Positions 1-14,409 are shown, counted from the first letter of the stretch. The stretch is 64,000 bases of DNA from Actinomycetospora corticicola (GCF_013409505.1 NZ_JACCBN010000001.1:1550001-1614000); one strand, 5' to 3'. Numbers and translations are program-made. Notes: generated by a model not told the origin, from the sequence alone.

Positions 1-730
1 GCGCGCCGGGGTCTTCTCCGGCGACGGGCTCGCGACCGAGCGCGAGATGCTCGGGGCCGTCCGCGACAGCCCCGAGATGGCGGGCGCCGACCTCGCGGGC
101 GCGGTGACCACCGCCGAGCCCTACGTCGTCGCCGCCGAGGGCACCCGGCGCTTCTCCGTCGCCGCCCTCGACCTCGGCATCAAGGCCAACACCCCCCGCA
201 TGCTCGCGCAGCGCGGGATCGAGACCCGGGTGCTGCCGAGCACCACGACCCTCGACGAGCTGCTCGACGGGTCCCCCGACGGGGTGTTCCTCTCCAACGG
301 CCCGGGCGACCCGGCCACCGCCGACCACGCCGTCGAGCTCACCCGCGGCGTCCTGGAGCGCGGCGTCCCGCTGTTCGGCATCTGCTTCGGCAACCAGATC
401 CTCGGGCGCGCCCTGGGGATGGGGACGTTCAAGCTGCGCTACGGCCACCGCGGGATCAACGTGCCGGTGTACGACCACACCACGGGGACCGTCGCCATCA
501 CGAGCCAGAACCACGGGTTCGCGCTCACGGGCACGCCCGGTGAGCACGTGGACTCCCCGTTCGGCCGGGTGCACCTCTCGCACGGCTGTCCGAATGACGA
601 CGTCGTCGAGGGCGTGACCTGCACGTCGGTCCCCGCGTTCTCCGTGCAGTACCACCCGGAAGCGGCCGCGGGCCCGCACGACGCCGCCGACCTCTTCGAC
701 CGATTCGCAGCCCTGATGGGAGGGCGCTGA
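1..730 (+). CDS. carA: Carbamoyl-phosphate synthase small (glutaminase) subunit, 5' partial
   Basis: Supplies ammonia from glutamine to CarB for carbamoyl phosphate in pyrimidine and arginine synthesis. The reading frame is open from base 2 to the stop, so the N-terminal third lies outside the window. What remains is the end of the small-subunit N-domain and the class I glutamine amidotransferase domain: the nucleophile Cys in LFGICFGNQ (codon 383-385), the oxyanion region SNGPGDP, and the His-Glu pair in QYHPEA. carB starts 5 bases after the stop, so the two subunits are co-transcribed. Identification is secure; only the start is missing. Confidence 0.97.
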   Translation, partial: RAGVFSGDGLATEREMLGAVRDSPEMAGADLAGAVTTAEPYVVAAEGTRRFSVAALDLGIKANTPRMLAQRGIETRVLPSTTTLDELLDGSPDGVFLSNGPGDPATADHAVELTRGVLERGVPLFGICFGNQILGRALGMGTFKLRYGHRGINVPVYDHTTGTVAITSQNHGFALTGTPGEHVDSPFGRVHLSHGCPNDDVVEGVTCTSVPAFSVQYHPEAAAGPHDAADLFDRFAALMGGR

Positions 731-735
731 CACTC

Positions 736-4094
<3,359 letters not shown>

Positions 4095-4098
<4 letters not shown>

Positions 4099-5036
4099 CG
4101 GCGGGGGCGAGCGCGGCGACGGGGAGGAACGCGGCGCGGGCCGCCTTCACCGACCGGCTCACCGCGGCCGTCGGCGCGCACGGCCCGCTGTGCGTGGGCA
4201 TCGACCCGCACCCGGGTCTGCTCGCGCGGTGGGGTCACGAGGACGACGCGGCGGGCGTGGAGCGCTTCGGGCGCGACGCGGTCGCGGCCCTCGCCGGGCA
4301 CGTCGCCGTGGTCAAGCCCCAGGTCGCGCTGTTCGAGGTGCACGGGAGCGGGGGAGTGCGGGCGCTCGAGCGCGTCCTCGCCGACGCGCGCGACGCCGGG
4401 CTCCTGACGATCGCCGACGCCAAGCGGGGTGACATCGGCTCGACCATGACCGCCTACGCGCGGGCCTGGCTGGCCGACACCTCCCCGCTGGCGGCGGACG
4501 CGGTGACGCTGTCGCCCTACCTCGGGGTCGGCTCGCTCACCCCGGCGCTGGACCTCGCCGCCGAGACCGGGCGGGGCGTGTTCGTCCTGGCCCGGACGTC
4601 GAACGCGGAGGCGGCGGCGGTGCAGTCGGCGCAGTCGTGGACGGCGCTGTCCGACCCGTCGAGTCCCGGCATGCGGGAGGTCGCGCAGGGCGTGGTGGAC
4701 GCGTGTGCGGCCGCCAACGCGGCGCGGGTCCGGGCGGGGGGCAGCGGGCCGGCCGGGGTCGTCGTGGGCGCCACGGGCGGCACCACGGGCCGTGCGCACG
4801 GTCTGGACCTCACCCGCCTGCACGGGCCGGTGCTGGTGCCGGGCCTCGGGGCCCAGGGGGCGACCCCGGACGACCTCGCGCGCACGTTCGCCGACGGCAC
4901 GGGACCCGTCGTCCCGTCGAGCTCGCGCGAGATCCTGTCCGCGGGCCCCGACCCGGAGGCGCTGCGCGACGCGTGTCTCGCGTTGAACGGCGCCCTGCGC
5001 GCCCTGGCCCTGCCCGCCGGGCCGATCGGCGCGTGA
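4095..5036 (+). CDS. pyrF: Orotidine 5'-phosphate decarboxylase
   Basis: Last step of UMP synthesis: OMP to UMP plus CO2. The 313-residue protein is of the long type usual in actinobacteria, with the catalytic [11 protein letters not shown] motif and the phosphate-gripping PGLGAQG segment near the end. The GTG start overlaps the carB stop codon (GTGTGA), giving translational coupling; no better start lies downstream because the substrate-binding GIDPHP motif follows at about residue 35. It closes the car-pyr operon; a hairpin follows directly. Confidence 0.96.
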
Positions 5037-5040
5037 CACG

Positions 5041-5081
5041 CGCCGACCGGCCCGTCCGGCGGGCGGGGAGCCCGGTCGGCG
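5041..5081 (+). terminator. Hairpin after pyrF
   Basis: CGCCGACCGG at 5041-5050 pairs perfectly with CCGGTCGGCG at 5072-5081 just after the pyrF stop. There is no U-tract, as is common in high-GC actinobacteria. Likely the operon terminator; function is inferred from position. Confidence 0.5.
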
Positions 5082-5228
5082 GGCCCGGCGGGGCCCGCGA
5101 CACCGTTCACACCCCGGACACCCGAGCACTGTGGACTCGCACGCCAGACGGTACGTTCGCTGGCGACGAGGGGACCCGCCGTCGGCGGGAGCCCGGAGAC
5201 CATCACAGCACTGATATCGGAGGAGACC

Positions 5229-5546
5229 GTGGCACTTCCCGAGCTGACCGAGGAGCAGCGGGCGGCCGCGCTGGAGAAGGCCGCCGCTGCCCGCCGCGCC
5301 CGGGCCGAGCTCAAGGAGCGGCTCAAGCGTGGCGGCACCACCCTCGGTGACGTGCTCGAGCAGTCCGACTCCGACGAGGTGCTCGGCAAGATGAAGGTCT
5401 CGGCGCTGCTCGAGGCCCTGCCCGGCGTCGGCAAGGTCCGCGCCCAGCAGATCATGGAGCGGCTGGAGATCGCCCCCAGCCGCCGCCTGCGCGGCCTCGG
5501 CGAGCGCCAGCGCAAGGCGCTGCTCGCGGAGTTCGACGGGGAGTGA
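5229..5546 (+). CDS. mihF: Actinobacterial integration host factor (mIHF)
   Basis: Small nucleoid-associated DNA-binding protein found only in actinobacteria; essential in mycobacteria and needed for phage L5 integration. The 105 residues have a charged N-terminal helix (rich in Ala, Glu, Arg) and a helix-two-turn-helix core with LPGVGKVRAQQIME. The GTG start is preceded by GGAGGAGACC, a strong ribosome binding site. The gene lies alone after a 192-base gap, so it probably has its own promoter; TACGTT at 5152-5157 is a plausible -10. Its stop overlaps the start of gmk, the same order as in mycobacteria. Confidence 0.96.
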   Translation: MALPELTEEQRAAALEKAAAARRARAELKERLKRGGTTLGDVLEQSDSDEVLGKMKVSALLEALPGVGKVRAQQIMERLEIAPSRRLRGLGERQRKALLAEFDGE

Positions 5547-6193
5547 CGCACGACGGTGGAGCGACGGGCGGGCGGGGACGTCTGCTCGTCCTCGCCGGCC
5601 CGTCCGGCGTCGGCAAGAGCACCGTCGTGGCGGAGCTGCGCCGGATGGCCGCGCCGCTGTGGTTCAGCGTCTCGGCCACCACCCGGGCGGCCCGCCCGGG
5701 GGAGCAGGACGGCCGCGAGTACCACTTCGTCTCCGAGTCCGACTTCGACCGCATGGTCGACGAGGGCGAGATGCTGGAGTGGGCCTCGATCCACCGTGGT
5801 CTGCACCGCTCGGGCACGCCGGCCGCCCCGGTCGAGGCGCACCTCGCCGCGGGCGAGCCGGTCCTGCTCGAGCTGGACCTCGCCGGGGCCCGCGCGGTCC
5901 GGCAGCGTCGGCCGGACGCCCTGCTGGTCTTCCTCGAACCGCCCTCGTGGGAGGTCCTGGTGGACCGGCTGACCGGCCGGGGCACCGAGCCGCAGGACGT
6001 GATCGACCGGCGCCTGGCCACCGCCCGCATCGAACTCGACGCCCGTCGGGAGTTCGACGTGGGCCTGGTGAACCACGACGTCCGGGAGACCGCACGGCGG
6101 TTGGTAGACTTGGCACACCCCTCCGACGCCGCTGCCTGCACGGACACCCGCGCGGGCGCCATCGGACCCCGATCCGCAGGAGCCAGTGAATGA
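5543..6193 (+). CDS. gmk: Guanylate kinase
   Basis: Phosphorylates GMP to GDP. P-loop GPSGVGKST sits near the N-terminus, followed by the GMP-binding [17 protein letters not shown] segment and the lid-region SGTPAAPV. At 216 residues it is slightly longer than usual because of a C-terminal tail after the last helix. The GTG start overlaps the mihF stop by 4 bases (GTGA). The tail codons contain a likely promoter for rpoZ and the stop overlaps the rpoZ start by 4 bases. Confidence 0.95.
   Translation: MTHDGGATGGRGRLLVLAGPSGVGKSTVVAELRRMAAPLWFSVSATTRAARPGEQDGREYHFVSESDFDRMVDEGEMLEWASIHRGLHRSGTPAAPVEAHLAAGEPVLLELDLAGARAVRQRRPDALLVFLEPPSWEVLVDRLTGRGTEPQDVIDRRLATARIELDARREFDVGLVNHDVRETARRLVDLAHPSDAAACTDTRAGAIGPRSAGASE
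6105..6110 (+). promoter_or_regulatory. Candidate -10 box for rpoZ inside gmk
   Basis: TAGACT lies in the last codons of gmk, about 80 bases before rpoZ. It matches the TANNNT -10 form seen elsewhere in this window. No convincing -35 is visible, so this is a moderate prediction of independent rpoZ transcription. Confidence 0.4.
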
Positions 6194-6474
6194 GCATCAC
6201 CACCAGTCGCGTCACCGGTGGCTTCCACGACGTGCCCGAGGGCATCACCAACCCGCCGATCGACGAGCTGCTGGAGACCGTCAGCTCGAAGTACGCACTG
6301 GTGATCTACGCCGCCAAGCGGGCCCGTCAGATCAACGACTACTACGCGCAGCTCGGCGAGGGCCTGCTCGAGTACGTCGGCCCGCTCGTGGAGCCGGGCC
6401 CGCGCGAGAAGCCGCTGTCGATCGCGATGCGCGAGATCCACTCGCACCTGCTCGAGCACACCGAGGGCGAGTAA
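6190..6474 (+). CDS. rpoZ: RNA polymerase omega subunit
   Basis: Omega chaperones the beta-prime subunit into RNA polymerase. The 94 residues include the conserved [17 protein letters not shown] and [12 protein letters not shown] segments of actinobacterial omega. The ATG overlaps the gmk stop (ATGA) and GCAGGAGCC upstream acts as ribosome binding site. It sits between gmk and coaBC, as in many bacteria. Confidence 0.97.
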   Translation: MSITTSRVTGGFHDVPEGITNPPIDELLETVSSKYALVIYAAKRARQINDYYAQLGEGLLEYVGPLVEPGPREKPLSIAMREIHSHLLEHTEGE

Positions 6475-6504
6475 CCACCCCCACGGAACGGGCATCGGGC
6501 CGCC

Positions 6505-7722
6505 ATGGCTGAGATCGTCCTCGGCGTCGCGGGCGGCATCGCCGCCTACAAGGCGTGCGAGTTGCTCCGCCGGCTGCGTGAGGCCGGGAACCAGGTCCAG
6601 GTGGTGGCCACCCCGAACGCCCTGCGCTTCGTCGGGGCGGCCACCTTCGAGGCCCTCTCCGGGCGCGAGGTACTCACCGAGGTCTTCGAGCACGTCCCGG
6701 ACGTCACCCACGTCGCGCTGGGCCGCCGCGCCGACCTCGTGGTCTGCGCCCCCGCCACCGCCGATCTGCTCGCGCGGATGGCGGTGGGCCGCGCCGACGA
6801 CCTGCTGACCTCAACGTTGCTCACGGCGCGGTGCCCCGTGCTCGCCGCCCCTGCGATGCACACCGAGATGTGGGACCACCCCGCGACGGTGGACAACGTC
6901 GCCACGCTCCGCCGGCGCGGCACCATCGTCCTCGAGCCCGCCTCCGGCCGGCTCACCGGCGCCGACTCCGGGCCGGGCCGTCTGCCCGAGCCCGTGGAGA
7001 TCGCGGAGTTCGCGCGGCTCCTGCTCGAGGCACCCGGCGCACTGCCCCGGGATCTGGAGGGCCGTCGGGTCGTCGTGTCCGCGGGGGGTACCGCGGAGCC
7101 GCTCGACCCGGTGCGCACCCTCGGGAACCGCTCCTCCGGTCGCCAGGGCTACGCGCTAGCCCGGGTCGCCGCCCAGCGCGGCGCCGACGTCACCCTCGTC
7201 GCGGGCACCACCGCCGACCTCGACCCGCCCGCCGCGGTCGACGTCGTGCGGGTGCGCACCACCGAGGAGATGCGCACGGCCGTGCTCGACGCCGGGAAGG
7301 GCGCCGAGGTGGTCGTCATGGCGGCCGCGGTGGCCGACTTCCGACCCGCGGACGTCGCCGGATTCAAGATCAAGAAGGGCCCGGGGGAACCGGAAGCGAT
7401 CCCTCTCACACGGAACCCCGACATCCTCGCCGAGCTCGTGGCCGAGCAGGTCCCCGGTCGGCTCGTCCTCGGGTTCGCCGCGGAGACCGGTGACGCCGAC
7501 CACGACGTCCTCTCCTTCGGCCGCGCGAAGCTCGAGCGCAAGGGTTGCGACTACCTCGTCGTGAACGCCGTCGGGGGTCCCACCGGGCACAACGCCTTCG
7601 AGGGCGCCGACAACGAGGGATGGCTGCTGGGCGCCGACGGGTCCTCCGTCGCGCTCCCGATGGGCTCGAAGGCGGCGCTCGCCGCGCGCGTCTGGGACAC
7701 GGTGGCCGACCGCCTGGCGTGA
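6505..7722 (+). CDS. coaBC: Bifunctional phosphopantothenoylcysteine decarboxylase / phosphopantothenate-cysteine ligase
   Basis: Joins cysteine to 4'-phosphopantothenate and decarboxylates the product, two steps of coenzyme A synthesis. The N-terminal CoaC flavoprotein (residues about 1-185) begins [13 protein letters not shown] and contains APAMHTEMW, the actinobacterial form of the PxMNxxMW active-site motif. The CoaB ligase follows from about residue 188 with [21 protein letters not shown] and the AAVADF segment. The length of 405 is normal. The ATG is 30 bases after rpoZ. metK follows behind its own leader region. Confidence 0.97.
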   Translation: MAEIVLGVAGGIAAYKACELLRRLREAGNQVQVVATPNALRFVGAATFEALSGREVLTEVFEHVPDVTHVALGRRADLVVCAPATADLLARMAVGRADDLLTSTLLTARCPVLAAPAMHTEMWDHPATVDNVATLRRRGTIVLEPASGRLTGADSGPGRLPEPVEIAEFARLLLEAPGALPRDLEGRRVVVSAGGTAEPLDPVRTLGNRSSGRQGYALARVAAQRGADVTLVAGTTADLDPPAAVDVVRVRTTEEMRTAVLDAGKGAEVVVMAAAVADFRPADVAGFKIKKGPGEPEAIPLTRNPDILAELVAEQVPGRLVLGFAAETGDADHDVLSFGRAKLERKGCDYLVVNAVGGPTGHNAFEGADNEGWLLGADGSSVALPMGSKAALAARVWDTVADRLA

Positions 7723-7786
7723 CCATCTGACCACGGAGCGTGTCGGAAATCGCTCCCTGGTGCCATTCCCACACTCGGTCACGCTG

Positions 7787-7801
7787 CACAACCGCGTTGT
7801 G
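7787..7801 (+). promoter_or_regulatory. Inverted repeat upstream of metK
   Basis: CACAAC-CGC-GTTGTG is a perfect 6-base inverted repeat with a 3-base spacer, about 95 bases before the metK start in a 172-base gap. It could be an operator; no known regulator is recognised. A -10-like TTACTG lies downstream near 7854. Confidence 0.35.
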
Positions 7802-7894
7802 ACCGGCTGCGCAGAAGGCCCGGTCAGAGGCCTGCCAGTTCGGCCGGATGCCGTTACTGTTGCTCCCGTCCCACTGTCGAGGCAGGGAGAAATT

Positions 7895-9088
<1,194 letters not shown>

Positions 9089-9105
9089 CCTCGCTGCACC
9101 ACGCC

Positions 9106-9141
9106 ACGGCCCGGCCGCCCCGCGAGGGGTGGTCGGGCCGT
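9106..9141 (+). terminator. Hairpin after metK
   Basis: A 16-base stem with two wobble positions (ACGGCCCGGCCGCCCC against GGGGTGGTCGGGCCGT) around a GCGA loop lies 17 bases after the metK stop. Likely intrinsic terminator without U-tract. Confidence 0.6.
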
Positions 9142-9235
9142 CGTCGTGCCCGCCCCTTCGCGGCAGTGCAGCGTCGTTGCTCGCGTCCAGGGGCAGGAAA
9201 TCCCCGTCGTCGCCCGGAGGGTCGGGGCGCTCTGG

Positions 9236-9241
9236 TAGACC
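9236..9241 (+). promoter_or_regulatory. -10 box for leaderless priA
   Basis: TAGACC ends 7 bases before the priA GTG, so the transcript should begin at or next to the start codon. No ribosome binding site is present. Confidence 0.5.
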
Positions 9242-9248
9242 GGCGCCC

Positions 9249-11354
9249 GTGAGCGGATCACCGGGCGACGAGGCGCTGCCCGGCATGCCGTCGCCGCCCC
9301 CGCCCCCGCCACCCGTCGTGGCGAGGACGCCGAAGCACAACGAGCGGCTGCCCGCGGAGCGGAACCCGGTCGCGTCGGTGGCGGTGGACGTCTCCCTGCC
9401 GCACCTCGATCGGCCGTTCGACTACCGCGTCCCCGTCCAGCTCGACGAGGCGGCCGTCGTCGGCGCACGGGTCCGCGTGCGGTTCGCCGGGCGGATGGTC
9501 GACGGCTACGTGCTGGACCGCACGGACACCACCGAGCACGAGGGCCGGCTCCAGTGGCTGGACAAGGTGGTCTCCTCCGAGCCGGTCCTGTCGCCCGAGC
9601 TCGCCACGCTGTGCCGCACGGTCGCCGACCGCTACGCCGGCACGCTCGCCGACGTCCTGCGCCTCGCCCTCCCGCCGCGGCACGCGCGGGTGGAGAAGGA
9701 GCCTCTTCCTGACGCCGGGCCGGGGCCGGTCGCCGTGCCCGGTCCCGACGCCGGGTCGGGCTGGGCCGCCTACCCCCGCGGTCCGGCGTTCCTCGAGGCG
9801 CTGGCCGGGCACCGACCGGCCCACGCGGTCTGGCAGGCGCTGCCCGGGGAGGACTGGGCCCGGCGGCTCGCGGAGGCCGCCCGCGCCACGCTCGCAGCGG
9901 ACCGGGGTGCGGTGATCGTCGTGCCGGACCGGCGCGACCTGGACCGGCTCCACGCGGCGTGCGTCGAGGTGGTGGGGGACGAGCACGTCGCCGCGCTCGC
10001 CGCCGACCTGGGGCCCGCCGAGCGGTACCGCCGCTGGCTGGCCGTCTCGCGTGGGCGCAAGCGGCTGGCCATCGGCACCCGGGCGGCCGCCTTCGCCCCG
10101 GTGCGCGACCCGGGGCTGCTCGTCGTGTGGGACGACGGGGACGACTCGCACACCGAGCCGCGCGCGCCCTACCCGCACGCCCGCGACGTCCTGATCGCCC
10201 GCGCCCACACCAGCGGCGCGGCCCTGCTGGTCGCGGGCATCACCCGCACCGCCGAGGCCGAGGTGCTGGTGCGCTCCGGGTGGGCGCACCCGGTGGTCGC
10301 CGAGCGCGCCACCGTCCGCGAGCACGCCCCGCGCGTCACCGCCATCGGCGAGGACGACCGCCAACTGCTGCGCGACCCGACCGCCCGGGCCGCCCGGGTC
10401 CCCTCGGTGGCGTTCGAGGCGGCGCGCGCCGCCCTCGCCGCCGCCCGGCCGGTGCTGGTCCAGGTGCCGCGCCGCGGGTACCTCCCGGCGATCGCGTGCG
10501 CGCAGTGCCGGGAGCCGGCCCGGTGCCGGCACTGCCACGGTCCGCTCGGCATCCCGGCCGGCACCGAGGACGTGCCCGCGCCGCCGACCTGCCGATGGTG
10601 CGGCCGCCCGGCCACGAACTACCGCTGCCCGGCCTGCGCCTCGCCGCGGCTGCGGGCCACGGCGGTCGGCGCCGGGCGGACCGCCGAGGAGCTCGGGCGG
10701 GCCTTCCCGCAGACCGTGGTGCGGAGTTCGGGCGGCGGGTCGACGATCCTGGAGACGGTCGACGCGGCCCCCGCCATCGTCGTCGCCACGCCGGGCGCGG
10801 AACCGGTCGCCGACGGCGGGTACGGCGCGGCCCTGCTGCTCGACGGCGCGGCCCTGCTCGCCCGGCCCGAGCTGCGCGCGGCCGAGGAGACGGTCCGGCG
10901 CTGGTTCGCCGCCGCGAGCCTGGTGCGGCCGGCCCCCGACGGCGGCCGCGTCGTGGTGGTGGCCGAGTCGAACCTGCCGGCGGTCCAGGCGCTGGTCCGC
11001 TGGGACCCGGCCGGGCACGCCGGGGCGGAGCTCGACGCGCGGACCGAACTGGGCCTCCCACCCGCCGTCCGGATGGCCGCCCTCGACGGCGAGCCGGCGG
11101 CGCTGCGCGACCTGGTCGAGACCGCCCACCTGCCCGACGCGGCGGACGTCCTCGGCCCCGTGGAACTCCCGCCGGGCACCCGCCTGCCCGGGGCGGAGGA
11201 ACGCACCGAGCGAGCCGAGCGCACCCTCGTCCGGGTGCCGCGACCCGTCGGTCGGGACCTCGCGCGCGCCCTGGCGCAGGCGCAGTCGATCCGCGGCGCC
11301 CGCCGCGAACGCGAGCCGGTGCGGATCCTGCTCGACCCGCACGACCCGCTCTGA
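9249..11354 (+). CDS. priA: PriA-like primosomal protein, probably without helicase activity
   Basis: Homologue of the replication restart protein N'. Seen: an N-terminal DNA-binding region beginning near VAVDVSLPHLDRPFDYRVP, and the zinc-binding insertion around residues 416-465 with four CxxC pairs (CAQC, CRHC, CRWC, CPAC). The Walker A motif GxTGSGKT and a proper DEEH box are absent; the equivalent place reads WDDGDDSH. The same loss is known in other actinobacterial PriA proteins, so helicase activity is unlikely. The 701-residue GTG start is chosen because it follows a -10 box at leaderless spacing. Confidence 0.9.
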   Translation: MSGSPGDEALPGMPSPPPPPPPVVARTPKHNERLPAERNPVASVAVDVSLPHLDRPFDYRVPVQLDEAAVVGARVRVRFAGRMVDGYVLDRTDTTEHEGRLQWLDKVVSSEPVLSPELATLCRTVADRYAGTLADVLRLALPPRHARVEKEPLPDAGPGPVAVPGPDAGSGWAAYPRGPAFLEALAGHRPAHAVWQALPGEDWARRLAEAARATLAADRGAVIVVPDRRDLDRLHAACVEVVGDEHVAALAADLGPAERYRRWLAVSRGRKRLAIGTRAAAFAPVRDPGLLVVWDDGDDSHTEPRAPYPHARDVLIARAHTSGAALLVAGITRTAEAEVLVRSGWAHPVVAERATVREHAPRVTAIGEDDRQLLRDPTARAARVPSVAFEAARAALAAARPVLVQVPRRGYLPAIACAQCREPARCRHCHGPLGIPAGTEDVPAPPTCRWCGRPATNYRCPACASPRLRATAVGAGRTAEELGRAFPQTVVRSSGGGSTILETVDAAPAIVVATPGAEPVADGGYGAALLLDGAALLARPELRAAEETVRRWFAAASLVRPAPDGGRVVVVAESNLPAVQALVRWDPAGHAGAELDARTELGLPPAVRMAALDGEPAALRDLVETAHLPDAADVLGPVELPPGTRLPGAEERTERAERTLVRVPRPVGRDLARALAQAQSIRGARREREPVRILLDPHDPL

Positions 11355-11386
11355 CTCCGCCGATCGGACCAGAATCCGGGCACGCC

Positions 11387-11392
11387 TAGACT
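11387..11392 (+). promoter_or_regulatory. -10 box for leaderless def
   Basis: TAGACT ends 8 bases before the def GTG, again placing the transcript start at the initiation codon. Confidence 0.55.
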
Positions 11393-11400
11393 GGACGACC

Positions 11401-11967
11401 GTGACCGTCCAGCCCGTTCGCTTCTTCGGCGATCCCGTCCTGCGCGAACGCGCCACCGAGGTGACGACGTTCGACAAGGAGCTCCGTCAGCTCGTCGCCG
11501 ACCTCGACGAGACGATGCGCGAGCAGGGCGGCGCCGGGCTCGCGGCGCCCCAGATCGGCGTCGGGCTGCGCGTGTTTACCTACCGCGCGGGCGAGGACAT
11601 GCACGGCCACCTGGTGAACCCCACCTGGAACGTCCTCGACGACACCGAGCAGACCGGCCCGGAGGGCTGCCTGTCCATCCCGGGGTTCCGGTGGGACTGC
11701 ACGCGCTACGACCACGTCGTCGCCACCGGCTGGGACATGCACGGCGAACCGGTGCGGGTCGAGGGGACCGCGATGCTGGCCCGCGCGATCCAGCACGAGA
11801 CCGACCACCTCGACGGCGTGCTCTTCCTCGACCGCCTCGACGCCGCGACCCGCAAGGAGGCGATGGCGGCGATCCGCCACGCCGACTGGTTCGACCCCAC
11901 GGCCCCGCCGCGCATCAAGCAGAACCCGCACGCGACCGGCAACCCGCTGTTCGGGGGCGTCCGCTAG
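11401..11967 (+). CDS. def: Peptide deformylase
   Basis: Removes the formyl group from nascent proteins; a metalloenzyme. All three motifs are present: [10 protein letters not shown] (motif 1, GxGLAAxQ), EGCLSIP (motif 2 with the metal Cys) and [12 protein letters not shown] (motif 3, HExxH). The length of 188 is normal. The GTG start follows a leaderless-type -10 box. The stop overlaps the fmt start by one base (TAGTG), so deformylase and formyltransferase are translated together. Confidence 0.97.
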   Translation: MTVQPVRFFGDPVLRERATEVTTFDKELRQLVADLDETMREQGGAGLAAPQIGVGLRVFTYRAGEDMHGHLVNPTWNVLDDTEQTGPEGCLSIPGFRWDCTRYDHVVATGWDMHGEPVRVEGTAMLARAIQHETDHLDGVLFLDRLDAATRKEAMAAIRHADWFDPTAPPRIKQNPHATGNPLFGGVR

Positions 11968-12905
11968 TGCGGCTCGTGTTCGCCGGCACCCCGGAGCCCG
12001 CCGTCCCCGCGCTGCGCCGCCTGCTCGAGGGCCCGCACGAGGTCGTCGCGGTCGTCACCCGCCCCGACGCCCCGGCCGGGCGCAAGCGGCGCCTGCAGCG
12101 CTCACCGGTCGGCGTGCTCGCCGACGAGGCCGGGATCGAGGTCCTCACCCCGGCGAAGGCGTCGGACCCGGAGTTCCTCGCGCGGCTGACGGCGATCGCG
12201 CCGGACTGCGCGCCCGTCGTCGCCTACGGCAACCTGCTGCGCCCCGCCGCCCTCGCGATCCCGCCCGAGGGCTGGGTCAACCTGCACTTCTCGCTGCTGC
12301 CCGCCTGGCGCGGGGCCGCGCCCGTGCAGGCCGCGATCCGCGCCGGCGACGAGATCACCGGCGCGAGCACGTTCCGCCTCGAGGAGGGCATGGACACCGG
12401 CCCCGTGTTCGGCACCGTCACCGAGAAGATCGCCGACGACGACACCGCGGGCGCCCTGCTCGAGCGCCTCAGCCTCAGCGGCGCCGGTCTGCTCGCGGCC
12501 ACCCTCGACGGCATCGCCGACGGCTCGCTGCACCCCGTGCCCCAGCCCGCCGAGGGCGTGTCGGTCGCCCCGAAGGTCACCGTCGACGACGCCCGCGTCC
12601 GCTGGACCGACCCCCCGCTCGCGATCGACCGGCACGTCCGGTCGGTGACGCCCGCCCCCGGTGCGTGGACGGAGTTCCGGGGCGCGCGGATCAAGCTCGG
12701 GCCGGTCGCGACGACGGGCTTCGACGACCTCACCCCGGGCGAGATCGTCGTCGAGCGCAAGCGCGTCCTGGTCGGCACCGCCGCGGCACCCGTCGTCCTG
12801 AGCACCGTGCAGCCGGCCGGGAAGCCGATGATGCCCGCGGTCGACTGGAGCCGCGGCGCCCAGCCCGCCGCGGGGGAGCGCTTCGACGGGGAGGTCGCGG
12901 CATGA
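11967..12905 (+). CDS. fmt: Methionyl-tRNA formyltransferase
   Basis: Formylates initiator Met-tRNA using 10-formyltetrahydrofolate. Begins [16 protein letters not shown]; the catalytic [15 protein letters not shown] segment supplies the Asn-His pair of formyltransferases, and the C-terminal OB-like domain ends near residue 312. The GTG overlaps the def stop. The def-fmt-rsmB order matches other actinobacteria. Confidence 0.97.
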   Translation: MRLVFAGTPEPAVPALRRLLEGPHEVVAVVTRPDAPAGRKRRLQRSPVGVLADEAGIEVLTPAKASDPEFLARLTAIAPDCAPVVAYGNLLRPAALAIPPEGWVNLHFSLLPAWRGAAPVQAAIRAGDEITGASTFRLEEGMDTGPVFGTVTEKIADDDTAGALLERLSLSGAGLLAATLDGIADGSLHPVPQPAEGVSVAPKVTVDDARVRWTDPPLAIDRHVRSVTPAPGAWTEFRGARIKLGPVATTGFDDLTPGEIVVERKRVLVGTAAAPVVLSTVQPAGKPMMPAVDWSRGAQPAAGERFDGEVAA

Positions 12906-12937
12906 CCGAGGCGAGCGAAGCGACGGGGACCGGATGA
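12902..12937 (+). other. 11-codon mini-ORF bridging fmt and rsmB
   Basis: An ATG overlapping the fmt stop (ATGA) opens an 11-codon frame whose own stop overlaps the rsmB ATG in the same ATGA fashion. It could relay ribosomes between the two genes, or be chance. No peptide function is suggested. Confidence 0.25.
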
Positions 12938-14397
12938 CCGACAGCTCCGTCCCGGCGGGCGGCCACCGCTCCGGCAAGGGGCCGCGCCGCAGGCCCGACC
13001 GGCCACACCGCTCCGGCCCGCCCCGCGGGCGGTCCGGCCCGAACCGGCCACCGCAGGGCGACGTCGCCCGGGAGGCCGCCCTCGACACTCTGCGCGCGGT
13101 CCGCGAGGACGACGCGTACGCGAACCTGACGCTGCCGAAGCTGCTGCGCGAGCGGCGCGTCACCGGCCGCGACGCCGCGCTCGCCACCGACCTCACGTAC
13201 GGCGCCTGCCGGGCGCAGGGGCTGCTCGACGCCGTCCTCTCCGCCTGCGTCGACCGCCCGCTCGACCGGCTCGACGGTGTCGTCCTCGACGCCCTGCGTC
13301 TCGGCGCCCAGCAGCTGCTCCGCACCCGGATCCCGGCGCACGCCGCCGTCGGCGCCACCGTCGAGCTGGTGCGCTCGCGGGCCGGATCGAAGCCGACCGG
13401 GTTCGTCAACGCCGTCCTGCGCCGGGTGGCGGAGCGCGACGAGGCCGGCTGGATCGACGAGCTCGCGCCCGACGCCTCGACCGACCCGGTCGGCCACCTG
13501 GCCTTCCGCCACGCCCACCCGCGTTGGATCGCCGAGGTGTTCGCCGGGTCCCTGCCGGAGTCCGAGCTCGACGCGGCGCTCGCGGCCGACGACGCGCGAC
13601 CCGCCGTCCACCTCGCCGCGCGGCCGGGCGAGATCAGCGCCGAGGAGCTCGCCGCCGTCACCGGGGGCGACGAGGCGCCGTACTCGCCGTACGGCGTGCT
13701 GCTCACCGAGGGCGGCGACCCGGGCGACCTCGAACCGGTCCGCGAGGGGCTCGCCGTCGTGCAGGACGAGGGCAGCCAGCTGGTCGCCCTCGCCGCCGCC
13801 CGCGCCCCGCTCGACGGCCGCGACGAGCTGTGGCTCGACCTCTGCGCCGGCCCCGGCGGCAAGGCCGTGATGCTCGGGGCCCTGGCCGCCGTCAGCGGCG
13901 CCACCGTCGACGCGATCGACCGCGCGCCGCACCGCGCCGCGCTGGTGGAGAAGGCCACGGCGGGCCTGCCCGTCCGGGTCCACACCGGGGACGCCCGCGA
14001 GATCGCCCTCCCCGAGGCGGCCTACGACCGCGTGCTGGTCGACGCCCCCTGCACCGGGCTCGGGGCCCTGCGCCGCCGACCCGAGGCGCGGTGGCGCCGC
14101 CGGCCCGAGGACGTCGCCGACCTCACGGCCCTGCAGCGCGACCTGTTGACCCACGCCCTCGAGCGCGTCCGGCCGGGCGGCGTCGTCACCTACGCGACGT
14201 GCTCCCCGCACCCCGAGGAGACCGTCGAGGTCGTGCGCGCGGTCGCGGCCGCGACCGGGGCGGAGGTGCTCGACACCGCCGGCAGCCTGCCCGAGCTGAC
14301 CGGGTCCGACGTCGGGACGGGGCCCGGGGTGCAGCTGTGGCCGCACCGGCACGGGACGGACGCCATGTACTGCGCCACCCTGCGGCGCAGCGGCTGA
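12934..14397 (+). CDS. rsmB: 16S rRNA (cytosine-C5) methyltransferase RsmB/Sun
   Basis: Methylates a cytosine of 16S rRNA with SAM. A basic, Pro/Arg-rich tail of about 40 residues leads into a NusB-like RNA-binding domain (about 45-190), then the Rossmann methyltransferase with LDLCAGPGGKA (about 301), the catalytic APCTG segment (about 370) and YATCSPHPEE. The length of 487 is typical of the actinobacterial Fmu group. The ATG at 12934 overlaps a mini-ORF that itself overlaps fmt, so coupling to fmt is likely. Confidence 0.95.
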   Translation: MTDSSVPAGGHRSGKGPRRRPDRPHRSGPPRGRSGPNRPPQGDVAREAALDTLRAVREDDAYANLTLPKLLRERRVTGRDAALATDLTYGACRAQGLLDAVLSACVDRPLDRLDGVVLDALRLGAQQLLRTRIPAHAAVGATVELVRSRAGSKPTGFVNAVLRRVAERDEAGWIDELAPDASTDPVGHLAFRHAHPRWIAEVFAGSLPESELDAALAADDARPAVHLAARPGEISAEELAAVTGGDEAPYSPYGVLLTEGGDPGDLEPVREGLAVVQDEGSQLVALAAARAPLDGRDELWLDLCAGPGGKAVMLGALAAVSGATVDAIDRAPHRAALVEKATAGLPVRVHTGDAREIALPEAAYDRVLVDAPCTGLGALRRRPEARWRRRPEDVADLTALQRDLLTHALERVRPGGVVTYATCSPHPEETVEVVRAVAAATGAEVLDTAGSLPELTGSDVGTGPGVQLWPHRHGTDAMYCATLRRSG

Positions 14398-14409
14398 TCC
14401 CGGGTGCGA

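Noticed and set aside
7760-7894. Upstream ATG for metK
   Set aside because: It adds 45 residues outside the family and runs through the promoter region; GTG at 7895 has a ribosome binding site.
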